Assembly: GCF_009711095.1 (NCBI RefSeq)
Contig: NZ_WMJZ01000012.1
Coordinates: forward strand, 1-64,000
From: Intestinirhabdus alba
GTDB lineage: Bacteria; Pseudomonadota; Gammaproteobacteria; Enterobacterales; Enterobacteriaceae
Direction of reading: 5' to 3'
Length of the DNA stretch: 64,000 bases
Each line of letters begins with the position of its first letter. Positions within the stretch are counted from its first letter, which is position 1. The notes under the pieces were generated by a model that was not told the origin of the DNA, did no database searches, and was given only the letters and a program-made list of their open reading frames with translations. The translations under genes and the position numbers were made by a program. Below are positions 48,717 through 58,773 of the stretch, piece by piece.

Positions 48717-50060
48717 TTACCACCGCACGGCAACGGTGAATCCCCCTTCCGGCGCATTGTCAAAAGTGACGGTCATGCCGTGGAGCAGGGCGATGCGCCG
48801 GACGATGGACAGCCCCAGCCCGCTGCCGGTAACGGCCTGCCCCGGCGGGCGGTAGAAACGTTCGCCAATGCGGCCCAGCACCGCCGGCGCGACTCCCGGA
48901 CCGTTATCTTTAACCGTGAAGCCGTCGGCGTTGAGAGTCACCTCGATCACGCTGCCCCGGGGGCTGTAGCGCACGGCGTTATCCAGCAGATTACGCGCCA
49001 GCAGGCTGAGCAGCAGCGGCTGTCCGGTGCGCGTGACGTCCGGTGCGTTAACGTGCAGGCGCACGTCGATTTCCGCCTCGCGGGCCGGATGGTAGATATC
49101 CATTACCGCCGACTGTAATACCTCTTCCAGCGACAGCCTGGAGACGTCCTGCAGATTATCCAGCGAGTCGAGGCGCGAGAGGGTCAGCAGCTGCTCGACC
49201 AGCCGCGTGGCGCGGTCGATGCCGGTATCCAGCTGAATAAGCGCTTTCTTTCGCGCCAGGGGATCGTCATTGGAAAGCTGTGCCACTTCGGTTTGCACCT
49301 TCAGCGCGGCCAGCGGACTGCGCAGCTCGTGGGCCGCGTCGGAGGTAAAGCGCCGTTCGCGCACCATCATAGCGTGGGTGCGGCTAAAGAGCTGGTTCAA
49401 GGCTTCGACGAGGGGGCGCACTTCGCTCGGCACCCCCTTCGGGCTGAGGGGCTCTGCCGATTCCGGCGCGCGCACGCGCAGGGCCTGAGTTAACTTCTTC
49501 AGCGGCTTCAGCTCCCGGTGGAGCATGACGATCAGCAGCAGAAACATCAGCGGCAGGGCGATAAGCCAGGGGGCCAACTGCCCGGCCACGATGGCCAGCG
49601 CCATATCTTCGCGATACTCCCACTCCTGGCCGACCACGACACGGTACCGGCCGTCCGGCGAGGTCAGCCAGACAAAGCGCCACAGATCGTCGTCGCCGTT
49701 GAGATGGCCGTTATCGAAGCCTTCCCGCCGGTAGCTGTAGGGGATGTCCTGGCCGTTGTCGCCGTCGTGCAGCACCATTTTGCCGTCGGTGGTGTAGACG
49801 GCAAAGGTCAGCACATCGTCGTCGATATGGCCGTGCTTGAGTTTCTTCGGCGTGCGCGCCATCCGCTCCGGGGCGGTAAGCTCATTGATATCCAGAGCGA
49901 TAAGGCGCTTGGCAAACAGCATCTGCTGGGTATCAAACAGCTCATCGACGTTGTCGGTGGTCTGCTTCCACGCCACAAAGCTGGAGGCACCCCAGGCGAC
50001 GATCGCCAGGAACAGGAAGATAAGCGTTAGCCGCAGACGCAGGCTGAGCCGCCGGGTCAA
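48717..50060 (-). CDS. qseC: Sensor histidine kinase QseC
   Basis: 447 residues (E. coli 449). Two membrane segments (about 12-32 and 160-182) flank the periplasmic sensor. HAMP is followed by the H-box [19 protein letters not shown], then the N-box ([11 protein letters not shown]) and G-boxes ([17 protein letters not shown]). It controls QseB and cross-talks with PmrAB. Its start overlaps qseB's stop by 4 bases. Confidence 0.96.
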   Translation of the reverse strand: MTRRLSLRLRLTLIFLFLAIVAWGASSFVAWKQTTDNVDELFDTQQMLFAKRLIALDINELTAPERMARTPKKLKHGHIDDDVLTFAVYTTDGKMVLHDGDNGQDIPYSYRREGFDNGHLNGDDDLWRFVWLTSPDGRYRVVVGQEWEYREDMALAIVAGQLAPWLIALPLMFLLLIVMLHRELKPLKKLTQALRVRAPESAEPLSPKGVPSEVRPLVEALNQLFSRTHAMMVRERRFTSDAAHELRSPLAALKVQTEVAQLSNDDPLARKKALIQLDTGIDRATRLVEQLLTLSRLDSLDNLQDVSRLSLEEVLQSAVMDIYHPAREAEIDVRLHVNAPDVTRTGQPLLLSLLARNLLDNAVRYSPRGSVIEVTLNADGFTVKDNGPGVAPAVLGRIGERFYRPPGQAVTGSGLGLSIVRRIALLHGMTVTFDNAPEGGFTVAVRW

Positions 50061-50722
50061 CTTGCCGCCTCGCCCAGGGTGTAGCCGATGCCGTGAACGG
50101 TGCGGATCGCCTCGCTGCCGAGCTTGCGGCGCAGGTGGTGCACATGCACTTCGACGGCGTTGCTGGAGACCTCTTCATCCCAGCCGTAGAGCTTCTCTTC
50201 GATCAGCTTGCGCGGCAGCACCCGACCGGCATTGCGCATCAGCAGCTCCAGCAGGGCAAGCTCTTTCGGCTTAAGCGGTAAAGGCTCTCCGCCGAGGCTG
50301 GCGATCCGGCTGCCGGGATCGAGCGCCAGCCGTCCGTGACGCAGCTCGCTGCTGGCCTGGCCGCTGGCGCGACGCACCAGCGCCTCCAGGCGGGCGGCGA
50401 CTTCAATGAGCGCGAAGGGCTTACAAAGATAGTCATCCGCCCCAAGGCGCAGCCCCTCGACCCGTTCCGCCAGCGCGTCCCGCGCCGTCAGGATCAGCAC
50501 CGGTTCGCGTTTTCCCCGCCCGCGCCAGTCGCGCAGAATGTCGCGGCCGTCCATGCCGGGCAGCGTCAGGTCGAGAATCGCCGCATCGTAAGGCGCGCTG
50601 TAGAGCGCCTCTTTGCCTTCGCGGCCTTCGGTAAACCAGTCGACGTTGAAGCCCATCTTACTGAGTCCCGTTTTTATGCCGTCGCCAATCAGTACATCAT
50701 CTTCTACCAGTAAAATTCGCAT
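50057..50722 (-). CDS. qseB: Response regulator QseB (PreA)
   Basis: 221 residues from ATG 50722 (E. coli 219). OmpR family: receiver with acidic pocket EDD (7-9), phospho-acceptor Asp51 and Lys near 102; C-terminal winged helix with [17 protein letters not shown]. Partner kinase QseC is encoded next, overlapping by 4 bases. A QseB-type box lies 86 bases upstream of the start, fitting autoregulation. Confidence 0.96.
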   Translation of the reverse strand: MRILLVEDDVLIGDGIKTGLSKMGFNVDWFTEGREGKEALYSAPYDAAILDLTLPGMDGRDILRDWRGRGKREPVLILTARDALAERVEGLRLGADDYLCKPFALIEVAARLEALVRRASGQASSELRHGRLALDPGSRIASLGGEPLPLKPKELALLELLMRNAGRVLPRKLIEEKLYGWDEEVSSNAVEVHVHHLRRKLGSEAIRTVHGIGYTLGEAAS

Positions 50723-50807
50723 TTTTTCTTCCCTGTGCCTGCCCGCTAACCGCAAGTAAACCTCGCCGCCATCGGGGATGTACAGTAAAAAAATTTCTTT
50801 GTTCTGC

Positions 50808-50823
50808 TTAAGAAGTGGTTAAG
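50808..50823 (-). promoter_or_regulatory. QseB/PmrA-type direct-repeat box
   Basis: The minus strand reads CTTAA-N6-CTTAA, the arrangement reported for QseB (PreA) and related PmrA boxes. It is in the divergent qseB-ygiW gap and could serve both genes. PmrA prefers a 5-base spacer, so the 6-base spacing points to QseB. Binding is inferred. Confidence 0.6.
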
Positions 50824-50962
50824 CATTATTCTATTAAATAATGGTTATCGACTCTAAATAATTTGCGTTGCATATCAAACCCTGGCGGGGGAGTCATCAG
50901 GAATGAGACGACCAGGCTGTGTCCGGGAATGACGAGTATCAGAAGCGAAAGGGAGATATAAC

Positions 50963-51358
50963 ATGAAGACAATAGCAGCAATAGCGGCCGCCTTTGCGCT
51001 GTGCGCGACGCCGGTTCTGGCCGCCGGGCCGCAGGGCGGATTTTCCGACCCGGCGGCAGCGCAGGCGCAGAGCGGCGGCTTTATTGGTCCTGACGGCAGC
51101 AGCACGACGGCCGAGAACGCCAAATCGCTGCGTGACGACACCTGGGTTACGCTGCGTGGCAATATCGTGGAGCGTATCGCTGACGATCTCTACCTGTTTA
51201 AAGACGCCAGCGGCACCATTAACGTCGATATCGATAGCAAACGCTGGAACGGCATAACCGTGACTCCGCAGGATAGTGTCGAAATCCGGGGGGAAGTGGA
51301 TAAAGACTGGAACTCCGTCGAAATCGACGTAAAGCAAATCAGGAAAGTTACCAAATAA
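50963..51358 (+). CDS. ygiW: Periplasmic OB-fold stress protein YgiW (VisP)
   Basis: 131 residues (E. coli 130). Signal peptide of about 20 (MKTIAAIAAAFALCATPVLA), then a BOF/DUF388 OB-fold (LRDDTWVTLRGNIVERIADD to EIRGEVDKDWNSVEIDVKQI). In Salmonella VisP binds peptidoglycan and LpxO; it responds to QseBC and to peroxide or cadmium stress. Divergent from qseB; a terminator follows. Confidence 0.94.
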   Translation: MKTIAAIAAAFALCATPVLAAGPQGGFSDPAAAQAQSGGFIGPDGSSTTAENAKSLRDDTWVTLRGNIVERIADDLYLFKDASGTINVDIDSKRWNGITVTPQDSVEIRGEVDKDWNSVEIDVKQIRKVTK

Positions 51359-51367
51359 TCGCCATCC

Positions 51368-51393
51368 GGGCCGCCTTCGCGGCCCTTTTTCTT
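51368..51393 (+). terminator. Terminator after ygiW
   Basis: Perfect 7-bp stem GGGCCGC/GCGGCCC, CTTC tetraloop, then TTTTTCTTT. Confidence 0.9.
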
Positions 51394-51490
51394 TGTGACT
51401 CAACGCGCCAGATAAGGTAGTATCTGCGGCAATATTGCCTGATGGCAGGCCGGCTATAAATTCGGGCTAACAGTTGAGGAATTACGATTA

Positions 51491-53740
51491 ATGAGCGAAA
51501 TGGCAGAGCGCCTTGCGCTGCATGAATTTACGGAAAACGCCTATCTGAACTACTCCATGTACGTCATCATGGACCGGGCGCTGCCGTTTATTGGCGATGG
51601 GCTGAAACCCGTTCAACGCCGTATCGTATACGCGATGTCGGAGCTGGGGCTTGACGCCCGCGCCAAGTTTAAAAAGTCTGCCCGCACCGTCGGTGACGTG
51701 CTGGGTAAATACCATCCGCACGGCGACAGCGCCTGCTATGAGGCGATGGTGCTGATGGCGCAGCCGTTTTCCTATCGCTATCCGCTGGTCGACGGTCAGG
51801 GGAACTGGGGGGCACCGGACGATCCTAAGTCCTTTGCGGCGATGCGCTACACCGAATCCCGCCTGTCGAAATATGCCGAACTGCTGCTGAGCGAGCTGGG
51901 CCAGGGCACCGTGGACTGGGTGCCTAACTTCGACGGCACCCTGCAGGAGCCGTCAAGGCTGCCCGCGCGTCTGCCGAATATCCTGCTGAACGGTACGACC
52001 GGCATCGCGGTCGGGATGGCAACGGATATCCCGCCGCACAACCTGCGCGAAGTGGCGAAGGCCGCGATTACCCTTATCGAACAGCCGAAGACCTCCCTCG
52101 ACGCGCTGCTGGATATCGTTCAGGGGCCGGACTACCCGACCGAAGCGGAAATTATCACTCCCCGCGCTGAAATCCGTAAGATTTATGAGAACGGGCGCGG
52201 CTCCGTGCGTATGCGCGCGGTGTGGAATAAAGAAGATGGCGCGGTGGTAATTACCGCGCTGCCGCATCAGGTCTCCGGGGCGCGGGTGCTGGAGCAGATC
52301 GCCGCCCAGATGCGCAATAAAAAGCTGCCGATGGTGGACGATCTGCGCGATGAGTCGGATCATGAGAACCCGACCCGACTGGTGGTGGTGCCGCGCTCTA
52401 ACCGCGTGGATATGGATCAGGTGATGAACCACCTGTTCGCCACGACCGATCTGGAAAAAAGCTACCGCATTAACCTGAACATGATCGGCCTTGACGGGCG
52501 TCCGGCGGTGAAAAACCTGCTGGAGATCCTCACCGAGTGGCTGGCGTTCCGCCGGGATACCGTGCGTCGTCGTTTGAGCCACCGCCTGGAGAAAGTGCTC
52601 AGACGCCTGCATATCCTTGAAGGCCTGCTGGTGGCGTTCCTGAATATCGACGAGGTGATTGAGATCATCCGCAGTGAGGATGAGCCAAAGCCGGCGCTGA
52701 TGTCGCGGTTTGGTATTAGCGAAACCCAGGCCGAGGCGATTCTCGAACTGAAGCTGCGCCACCTGGCGAAGCTGGAAGAGATGAAGATCCGCGGCGAGCA
52801 GGACGAGCTGGCGAAAGAGCGCGATCGGCTGCAGAGCGTTCTTGGCTCTGAGCGTAAGATGAACTCCCTGCTGAAGAAAGAGCTGCAGGCGGACGCCGAC
52901 GCCTTTGGTGACGATCGCCGCTCCCCGCTGCGCGAGCGGGAAGAGGCCAAAGCGATGAACGAACACGACATGCTGCCGTCCGAGCCGGTGACTATCGTCC
53001 TGTCGCAGATGGGCTGGGTGCGCAGCGCCAAGGGCCATGACATTGACGCGCAGGGGCTGAGCTATAAGGCGGGCGACAGCTGGAAGGCGTCGGTGAAGGG
53101 CAAGAGCAACCAGCCGGTGGTGTTTGTCGACTCGGCCGGGCGCAGTTACGCCGTCGATCCGATTACGCTGCCGTCGGCGCGGGGCCAGGGCGAGCCGCTG
53201 ACCGGTAAACTGACGCTGCCGCCGGGCGCGACCGTCGAGCATATGCTGATGGAAAGCGATGAGCAGAAGCTGCTGATGGCGTCGAACGCCGGCTACGGAT
53301 TCGTCTGCACCTTTAACGACCTGGTCGCGCGCAACCGCGCGGGCAAGGCGCTGATTACGCTGCCGGAGAACGCGCGCGTAATGCCGCCGGTGGTGATCGA
53401 AGACGAAAACGACATGCTGCTGGCGATAACCCAGGCCGGTCGGATGCTGATGTTCCCGGTGGGCTCCCTGCCGCAGCTGTCGAAAGGCAAAGGGAACAAG
53501 ATTATCAACATTCCGTCCGCAGAGGCGGCGAAGGGCGATGACGCGCTGGCGCTGCTCTACGTGCTGCCGCCGCAGAGTACGCTGACCATCCACGTCGGGA
53601 AGCGCAAAATCAAGCTGCGTCCCGAAGAGTTGCAGAAAGTGGTCGGTGAGCGGGGACGTCGTGGCACGCTGATGCGCGGCCTGCAGCGTATCGATCGCGT
53701 TGAGGTGGATTCCCCCCGCCGCGCCGCTCGCGAAGAGTGA
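51491..53740 (+). CDS. parC: DNA topoisomerase IV subunit A
   Basis: 749 residues (E. coli 752). Winged-helix/tower breakage-reunion domain with catalytic Tyr120 (AAMRYTE) and a C-terminal beta-pinwheel from about 500. The quinolone-determining residues Ser80 and Glu84 are wild type. GAGGAA precedes the ATG. Unlike in E. coli, no ygiS or ygiV neighbours are seen between ygiW and parC. A 597-residue reverse frame is a shadow. Confidence 0.98.
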   Translation: MSEMAERLALHEFTENAYLNYSMYVIMDRALPFIGDGLKPVQRRIVYAMSELGLDARAKFKKSARTVGDVLGKYHPHGDSACYEAMVLMAQPFSYRYPLVDGQGNWGAPDDPKSFAAMRYTESRLSKYAELLLSELGQGTVDWVPNFDGTLQEPSRLPARLPNILLNGTTGIAVGMATDIPPHNLREVAKAAITLIEQPKTSLDALLDIVQGPDYPTEAEIITPRAEIRKIYENGRGSVRMRAVWNKEDGAVVITALPHQVSGARVLEQIAAQMRNKKLPMVDDLRDESDHENPTRLVVVPRSNRVDMDQVMNHLFATTDLEKSYRINLNMIGLDGRPAVKNLLEILTEWLAFRRDTVRRRLSHRLEKVLRRLHILEGLLVAFLNIDEVIEIIRSEDEPKPALMSRFGISETQAEAILELKLRHLAKLEEMKIRGEQDELAKERDRLQSVLGSERKMNSLLKKELQADADAFGDDRRSPLREREEAKAMNEHDMLPSEPVTIVLSQMGWVRSAKGHDIDAQGLSYKAGDSWKASVKGKSNQPVVFVDSAGRSYAVDPITLPSARGQGEPLTGKLTLPPGATVEHMLMESDEQKLLMASNAGYGFVCTFNDLVARNRAGKALITLPENARVMPPVVIEDENDMLLAITQAGRMLMFPVGSLPQLSKGKGNKIINIPSAEAAKGDDALALLYVLPPQSTLTIHVGKRKIKLRPEELQKVVGERGRRGTLMRGLQRIDRVEVDSPRRAAREE

Positions 53741-53929
53741 ACTCAATAGCGTACCGGAGGGTGCCCGCCTGCGCGGGCGCTATCCGGCAACGTTGTAACG
53801 CCGGCTGGCGGTTCATGCCAGGCTGCCTGGTCGCCCTGGGCGGGTCGAAAATTTCCCGTAAAGTCGTTGTCTAATCCCGCGTTGCGATTAACAATACGTT
53901 TTTCCAGTGAGTCGTTTTAACAAGGCTCC

Positions 53930-53990
53930 AGGCTGTGTCCCTTAACCGTTCGTGAGCGTCGACGCCACGCCCGATTAAGGGACACAGCCT
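53930..53990. repeat. Short inverted-repeat element, full copy
   Basis: 61 bp with perfect 16-bp terminal arms AGGCTGTGTCCCTTAA/TTAAGGGACACAGCCT and a 29-bp centre. A deleted copy lies at 37863-37902 in the opposite orientation, and the outer 13 bases with the flanking CC (CCAGGCTGTGTCC) recur at 50912-50924. It has no coding capacity. Confidence 0.8.
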
Positions 53991-54009
53991 AATCTGATAT
54001 CAGGTGAAG

Positions 54010-54102
54010 TATACTCGTCATGCTTCGGCTGCCGGTTCGCTGGCCTCAGCAACGGGGTAAACGCGCCGCCTGGCCCCGTAACCCGAACTATTCAGCGTGT
54101 AG
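54010..54102. repeat. Degenerate ERIC-type repeat before plsC
   Basis: The left end TATACTCGTCATGCTTCGGCTG and the right end CCGAACTATTCAGCGTGTAG resemble the termini of the copy at 36279-36412, with a shortened, diverged centre. With the 53930-53990 element it fills most of the 394-bp parC-plsC gap, in which no gene is seen. Confidence 0.6.
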
Positions 54103-54134
54103 AACACCATGTTCTCAGGCTTTCAGAGGATGTC

Positions 54135-54872
54135 ATGCTATATATTTTTCGCCTTATTATTACCTTAATTTACAGTATTCTGGTCTGTATTTTTGGCTCC
54201 ATTTACTGCCTGTTCAGCCCGCGTAATCCAAAGCATGTTGCCACGTTTGGTCATCTGTTTGGCCGCCTGGCACCGCTGTTCGGTCTGAAGGTTGAGTGCC
54301 GTAAACCCGATGATGCTGAAAGCTACGGCAACGCCATCTATATCGCTAATCATCAAAATAACTACGATATGGTGACGGCGGCGAATATCGTGCAGCCGCC
54401 GACGGTGACGGTGGGTAAAAAAAGTCTGCTGTGGATCCCGTTCTTCGGCCAGCTGTACTGGCTCACCGGCAACCTGCTGATCGACAGAAACAACCGGACC
54501 AGGGCGCACGGCACCATTGCGGAAGTGGTGAACCAATTTAAAAAGCGCCGCATCTCCATCTGGATGTTTCCGGAAGGCACGCGCAGCCGAGGCCGCGGCC
54601 TGCTGCCGTTCAAGACCGGCGCGTTTCATGCGGCGATTGCCGCCGGCGTGCCGATTGTCCCCGTATGCATTTCCCGCACCTCGAATAAAATTAATCTCAA
54701 TCGACTCAACAATGGCCTGGTGATTGTGGAGATGCTGCCGCCGATCGACGTCAGCCAGTACGGAAAAGAGCGGGTTCGCGAGCTGGCGGCCCACTGTCGC
54801 GAGATAATGGCGCAAAAAATCGCCGAGCTTGATAAAGAAGTTGCAGAACGGGAAGCAGCTGGCAAAGTGTGA
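54135..54872 (+). CDS. plsC: 1-acyl-glycerol-3-phosphate acyltransferase
   Basis: 245 residues, as in E. coli. It makes phosphatidic acid from lysophosphatidic acid at the inner membrane. An N-terminal membrane segment (1-28) is followed by the HX4D catalytic motif His73/Asp78 (NHQNNYD) and the FPEGTRSRG glycerophosphate site. A GAGG site precedes the ATG. ftsP follows 72 bases later. Confidence 0.97.
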   Translation: MLYIFRLIITLIYSILVCIFGSIYCLFSPRNPKHVATFGHLFGRLAPLFGLKVECRKPDDAESYGNAIYIANHQNNYDMVTAANIVQPPTVTVGKKSLLWIPFFGQLYWLTGNLLIDRNNRTRAHGTIAEVVNQFKKRRISIWMFPEGTRSRGRGLLPFKTGAFHAAIAAGVPIVPVCISRTSNKINLNRLNNGLVIVEMLPPIDVSQYGKERVRELAAHCREIMAQKIAELDKEVAEREAAGKV

Positions 54873-54944
54873 GCCGGGAAGGCCGCGCCGCTGCGGGAAA
54901 TGACTTCCTGTTTTTTTATTTAGCCAGTTTCACATGGAGCAAAT

Positions 54945-56357
54945 ATGTCACTCAGTCGGCGTCAGTTCATACAGGCATCGGGGCTTGCGCTTTGCGCCGG
55001 TGCCGCTCCGCTGAGGGCGAATGCCGCCGGCCAACAGCCGCCGCTGCCCGTTCCCCCTCTGCTGGAGTCCCGCCGCGGGCAGCCGCTGTTTATGACCCTG
55101 CAGCGCGCCCACTGGGCCTTCGCCCAGGGCTCCCGCGCTTCGGTCTGGGGAGTTAACGGTCTTTACCTGGGGCCGACGATCCGCGTGCAGAAAGGGGATG
55201 ACGTTAAGCTGATTTACAGCAATCGTCTTGGCGAGAGTGTTTCTATGACCGTCGCTGGCCTGCAGGTTCCGGGGCCGCTGATGGGCGGCCCGGCGCGGAT
55301 GATGTCGCCCAACGCCGACTGGGCACCGGTACTGCCGATCCGCCAGAATGCCGCCACGCTCTGGTATCACGCCAACACGCCGAACCGCACCGCGCAGCAG
55401 GTCTATAACGGCCTCGCCGGCATGTGGCTGGTAGAGGATGAGGTCAGCCGGGCTTTACCCATACCCAACCACTACGGGGTGGATGATTTTCCCGTGATTA
55501 TTCAGGATAAACGGCTGGATAATTTCGGCACGCCGGAGTACAGCGAGCCGGGCAGCGGCGGCTTCGTCGGTGATACGCTGCTGGTCAACGGGGCGCAAAG
55601 CCCCTACGTTGAGGTTTCGCGCGGCTGGGTGCGTCTGCGGCTGCTGAATGCCTCCAACTCCCGGCGCTATCAGCTACAGATGAGCGACGGCCGTGCGCTG
55701 CACGTTATCGCCGGCGATCAGGGGCTTCTGTCGGCCCCGGCTTCAGTGAAGCAGCTGTCGCTGGCACCGGGGGAACGTCGGGAGATCCTGGTGGATATGA
55801 CCAACGGCGACGAGGTATCGCTGACCTGCGGCGAAGCGGCGAGCATCGTTGAGCGCATCCGCGGGTTCTTCGAGCCCTCCAGCGTGCTGGTTTCGACGCT
55901 GGTGCTGACGCTGCGCCCAACCGGGCTGCTGCCGCTGGTGACCGACAGCCTGCCGATGCGCCTGCTGCCAACGGAAATTCTGAGCGGCGTGCCGATCCGC
56001 AGCCGCGACGTCAGCCTCGGCGACGAGCCGGGCATCAACGGCCAGCTGTGGGATATCAACCGCATTGACATCACCGCACAGCAGGGGAGCTGGGAACGCT
56101 GGACCGTGCGGGCAGACAGCCCGCAGCCGTTTCATATTGAAGGGGGCGCTTTCCTTATTAGCAACGTTAACGGCGCGATGCCGTTCCCGGAGGATCGCGG
56201 CTGGAAGGACACCGTCTGGGTGGACGGGCAGGTGGAGCTGCTGGTTTATTATGGGCAGCCCTCCTGGGCCCACTTCCCGTTCTATTTCAGCAGCCAGACG
56301 CTGGAAATGGCCGACCGCGGCTCGATCGGGCAGATTCTGGTGAACGCGGCACCTTAA
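54945..56357 (+). CDS. ftsP: Cell division protein FtsP (SufI)
   Basis: 470 residues, as in E. coli. Twin-arginine signal peptide (SRRQFIQ, then a hydrophobic stretch to about residue 27). Three cupredoxin domains of multicopper-oxidase type; the copper-ligand HXH pairs are missing, as in E. coli SufI. It stabilises the divisome under stress. Exported folded by TatABC. Confidence 0.96.
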   Translation: MSLSRRQFIQASGLALCAGAAPLRANAAGQQPPLPVPPLLESRRGQPLFMTLQRAHWAFAQGSRASVWGVNGLYLGPTIRVQKGDDVKLIYSNRLGESVSMTVAGLQVPGPLMGGPARMMSPNADWAPVLPIRQNAATLWYHANTPNRTAQQVYNGLAGMWLVEDEVSRALPIPNHYGVDDFPVIIQDKRLDNFGTPEYSEPGSGGFVGDTLLVNGAQSPYVEVSRGWVRLRLLNASNSRRYQLQMSDGRALHVIAGDQGLLSAPASVKQLSLAPGERREILVDMTNGDEVSLTCGEAASIVERIRGFFEPSSVLVSTLVLTLRPTGLLPLVTDSLPMRLLPTEILSGVPIRSRDVSLGDEPGINGQLWDINRIDITAQQGSWERWTVRADSPQPFHIEGGAFLISNVNGAMPFPEDRGWKDTVWVDGQVELLVYYGQPSWAHFPFYFSSQTLEMADRGSIGQILVNAAP

Positions 56358-56459
56358 CGCCCGCCCGCCTGGCGGGCGGCGAATAACCTTTCGATTTCTG
56401 TTAGTTTCCGGCATATAATCGCCGATCTTTGACTATTCTTCACCGTTTCTGGAAGCACT

Positions 56460-58646
56460 ATGAGCGCAATATCCCCGATTCAGCCAGACCGCGATCTCTT
56501 CTCCTGGCCTCAGTACTGGGCGGCCTGCTTTGGCCCCGCGCCTTTTTTGCCGATGTCACGCGATGAAATGGATGAGCTTGGCTGGGATAGCTGCGACATT
56601 ATTCTGGTGACCGGCGATGCGTACGTCGATCACCCCAGCTTTGGCATGGCGATTTGCGGCCGCGTACTGGAGGCGCAGGGCTTCCGCGTGGGCATCATCG
56701 CCCAGCCGGACTGGAACAGCAAACAGGACTTTATGCGGCTGGGTAAGCCGAATCTGTTCTTCGGCGTAACCGCCGGCAATATGGATTCGATGATCAACCG
56801 CTACACCGCCGATCGCCGCCTGCGCCATGACGACGCCTATACTCCCGACAACGTGGCGGGTAAGCGCCCGGATCGCGCCACGCTGGTTTATACCCAGCGC
56901 TGTAAGGAGGCGTGGAAGGATGTGCCGGTGATCCTCGGCGGCATAGAGGCCAGCCTGCGCCGTACCGCGCACTATGACTACTGGTCGGATACCGTACGCC
57001 GCTCGGTGCTGGTGGACTCGAAGGCCGATATGCTGATGTTCGGCAACGGCGAGCGGCCGCTGGTGGAGGTGGCCCATCGCCTGGCAATGGGCGAGAGCAT
57101 CGATCGCATTCGCGACGTGCGTAATACGGCGATTATGGTAAAAGAGGCCCTGCCGGGCTGGAGCGGCGTGGACTCAACGCGGCTGGATACGCCTGGTAAA
57201 ATCGATCCGATTCCGCATCCGTACGGCGACGATTTGGCGTGTGCCGACGGCGGGCCGGCGGCGTCGAACAGGCGCGAGGCCAGGGCAATTACCGTCCAGC
57301 CGCCGCGCCCGAAGCCATGGGAAAAGACCTATGTGCTGCTGCCCTCCTTTGAGAAGGTGAAGGCCGACAAGGTGCTCTATGCCCACGCTTCGCGAATTCT
57401 GCATCATGAGACCAACCCCGGCTGCGCCAGGGCGCTGATGCAAAAGCACGGCGACCGCTACGTCTGGATTAATCCGCCGGCTATTCCGCTCTCCACGGAA
57501 GAGATGGACAGCGTCTTCGCGCTGCCCTACAGGCGCGTGCCGCATCCGGCCTATGGCAACAGCCGTATTCCGGCCTGGGAGATGATCCGCTTCTCCGTTA
57601 ATATCATGCGCGGATGCTTTGGCGGCTGCGCCTTCTGCTCGATCACCGAACACGAAGGACGCATTATTCAAAGCCGCTCGGAAGATTCAATCATCAACGA
57701 GATCGAGGCGATCCGCGATACGGTGCCGGGCTTTACCGGGGTGATCTCCGATCTCGGCGGCCCGACGGCGAATATGTATATGCTGCGCTGCCGCTCGCCG
57801 CGGGCGGAGCAGACCTGCCGCCGTCTGTCGTGCGTCTATCCGGATATCTGTTCGCACATGAACACCAACCATGAGCCGACGATCAACCTCTATCGTCGCG
57901 CCCGGGAGCTGAAGGGCATTAAAAAGATCCTGATCGCCTCCGGGGTACGCTACGACCTGGCGGTGGAAGATCCGCGCTATATCAAAGAGCTGGCCACCTG
58001 GCACGTGGGCGGCTATCTGAAGATTGCGCCGGAGCACACCGAAGCGGGGCCGCTGTCAAAGATGATGAAGCCGGGCATGGGCAGCTACGATCGTTTCAAA
58101 ACCCTGTTTGACACCTACTCTAAGCAGGCGGGCAAAGAGCAGTATTTGATCCCGTACTTTATCTCCGCTCACCCCGGAACCCGGGACGAAGATATGGTTA
58201 ACCTGGCGCTGTGGCTGAAGCGTCACCGCTTCCGTCTGGATCAGGTGCAGAATTTCTACCCTTCGCCGCTGGCCCACTCGACCACCATGTATTACACCGG
58301 CAAAAATCCGCTGGGTAAGGTTGATTATAAGAGCGAAGAGGTGGTGGTGCCGCGGGGCGACAAACAGCGCCGCCTGCATAAGGCGCTGCTGCGCTATCAC
58401 GATCCGGCCAACTGGCCGCTGATCCGCCAGGCGCTGGAAGAGATGGGGAAAAAACATCTGATCGGCGGCCGTCGCGAGTGCCTGGTTCCCGCCCCGACGC
58501 CGGAAGAGATGCTGGCCGCCCGCCGACAGAACCGTCATAGCCGCCCGGCGCTAACGAAGCACAGCCCGGCGGCGCACCAGCGGCAGACGCCGGTCGCTAA
58601 TAAAAAACGCGGCAGGGCGCTGACGAAGTCCGGCGCGGGAAGATAA
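56460..58646 (+). CDS. ygiQ: Radical SAM protein YgiQ (UPF0313)
   Basis: 728 residues (E. coli 739). N-terminal vitamin-B12-binding-like region (about 40-180), then a radical SAM core with the [4Fe-4S] motif CX3CX2C in [19 protein letters not shown] near residue 384. The Lys/Arg-rich tail after about 690 looks disordered. Substrate unknown. Follows ftsP by about 100 bases on the same strand, as in E. coli. Confidence 0.94.
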   Translation: MSAISPIQPDRDLFSWPQYWAACFGPAPFLPMSRDEMDELGWDSCDIILVTGDAYVDHPSFGMAICGRVLEAQGFRVGIIAQPDWNSKQDFMRLGKPNLFFGVTAGNMDSMINRYTADRRLRHDDAYTPDNVAGKRPDRATLVYTQRCKEAWKDVPVILGGIEASLRRTAHYDYWSDTVRRSVLVDSKADMLMFGNGERPLVEVAHRLAMGESIDRIRDVRNTAIMVKEALPGWSGVDSTRLDTPGKIDPIPHPYGDDLACADGGPAASNRREARAITVQPPRPKPWEKTYVLLPSFEKVKADKVLYAHASRILHHETNPGCARALMQKHGDRYVWINPPAIPLSTEEMDSVFALPYRRVPHPAYGNSRIPAWEMIRFSVNIMRGCFGGCAFCSITEHEGRIIQSRSEDSIINEIEAIRDTVPGFTGVISDLGGPTANMYMLRCRSPRAEQTCRRLSCVYPDICSHMNTNHEPTINLYRRARELKGIKKILIASGVRYDLAVEDPRYIKELATWHVGGYLKIAPEHTEAGPLSKMMKPGMGSYDRFKTLFDTYSKQAGKEQYLIPYFISAHPGTRDEDMVNLALWLKRHRFRLDQVQNFYPSPLAHSTTMYYTGKNPLGKVDYKSEEVVVPRGDKQRRLHKALLRYHDPANWPLIRQALEEMGKKHLIGGRRECLVPAPTPEEMLAARRQNRHSRPALTKHSPAAHQRQTPVANKKRGRALTKSGAGR

Positions 58647-58688
58647 ATAGTCGGCGGGCGGACCGCTACGTCATCATACCGGCCGTTG

Positions 58689-58722
58689 AACGCCCTCTTC
58701 GGATCGTGCGGCAGAGGGCGTT
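58689..58722. terminator. Hairpin between convergent ygiQ and transporter genes
   Basis: Perfect 10-bp stem AACGCCCTCT/AGAGGGCGTT with a 14-base loop; no T run follows, so it may be a weak or bidirectional transcription end or only a stabilising hairpin. Confidence 0.5.
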
Positions 58723-58773
58723 CCCCGGCGTGATTTAGCAGCAGTCAGCGGTCATTTCACGATATGTGACCGG

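Noticed and set aside
51953-53746. 597-codon open frame on the minus strand inside parC
   Set aside because: Low-complexity His/Gln/Arg-rich translation, no ribosome-binding site, and parC is complete on the plus strand.
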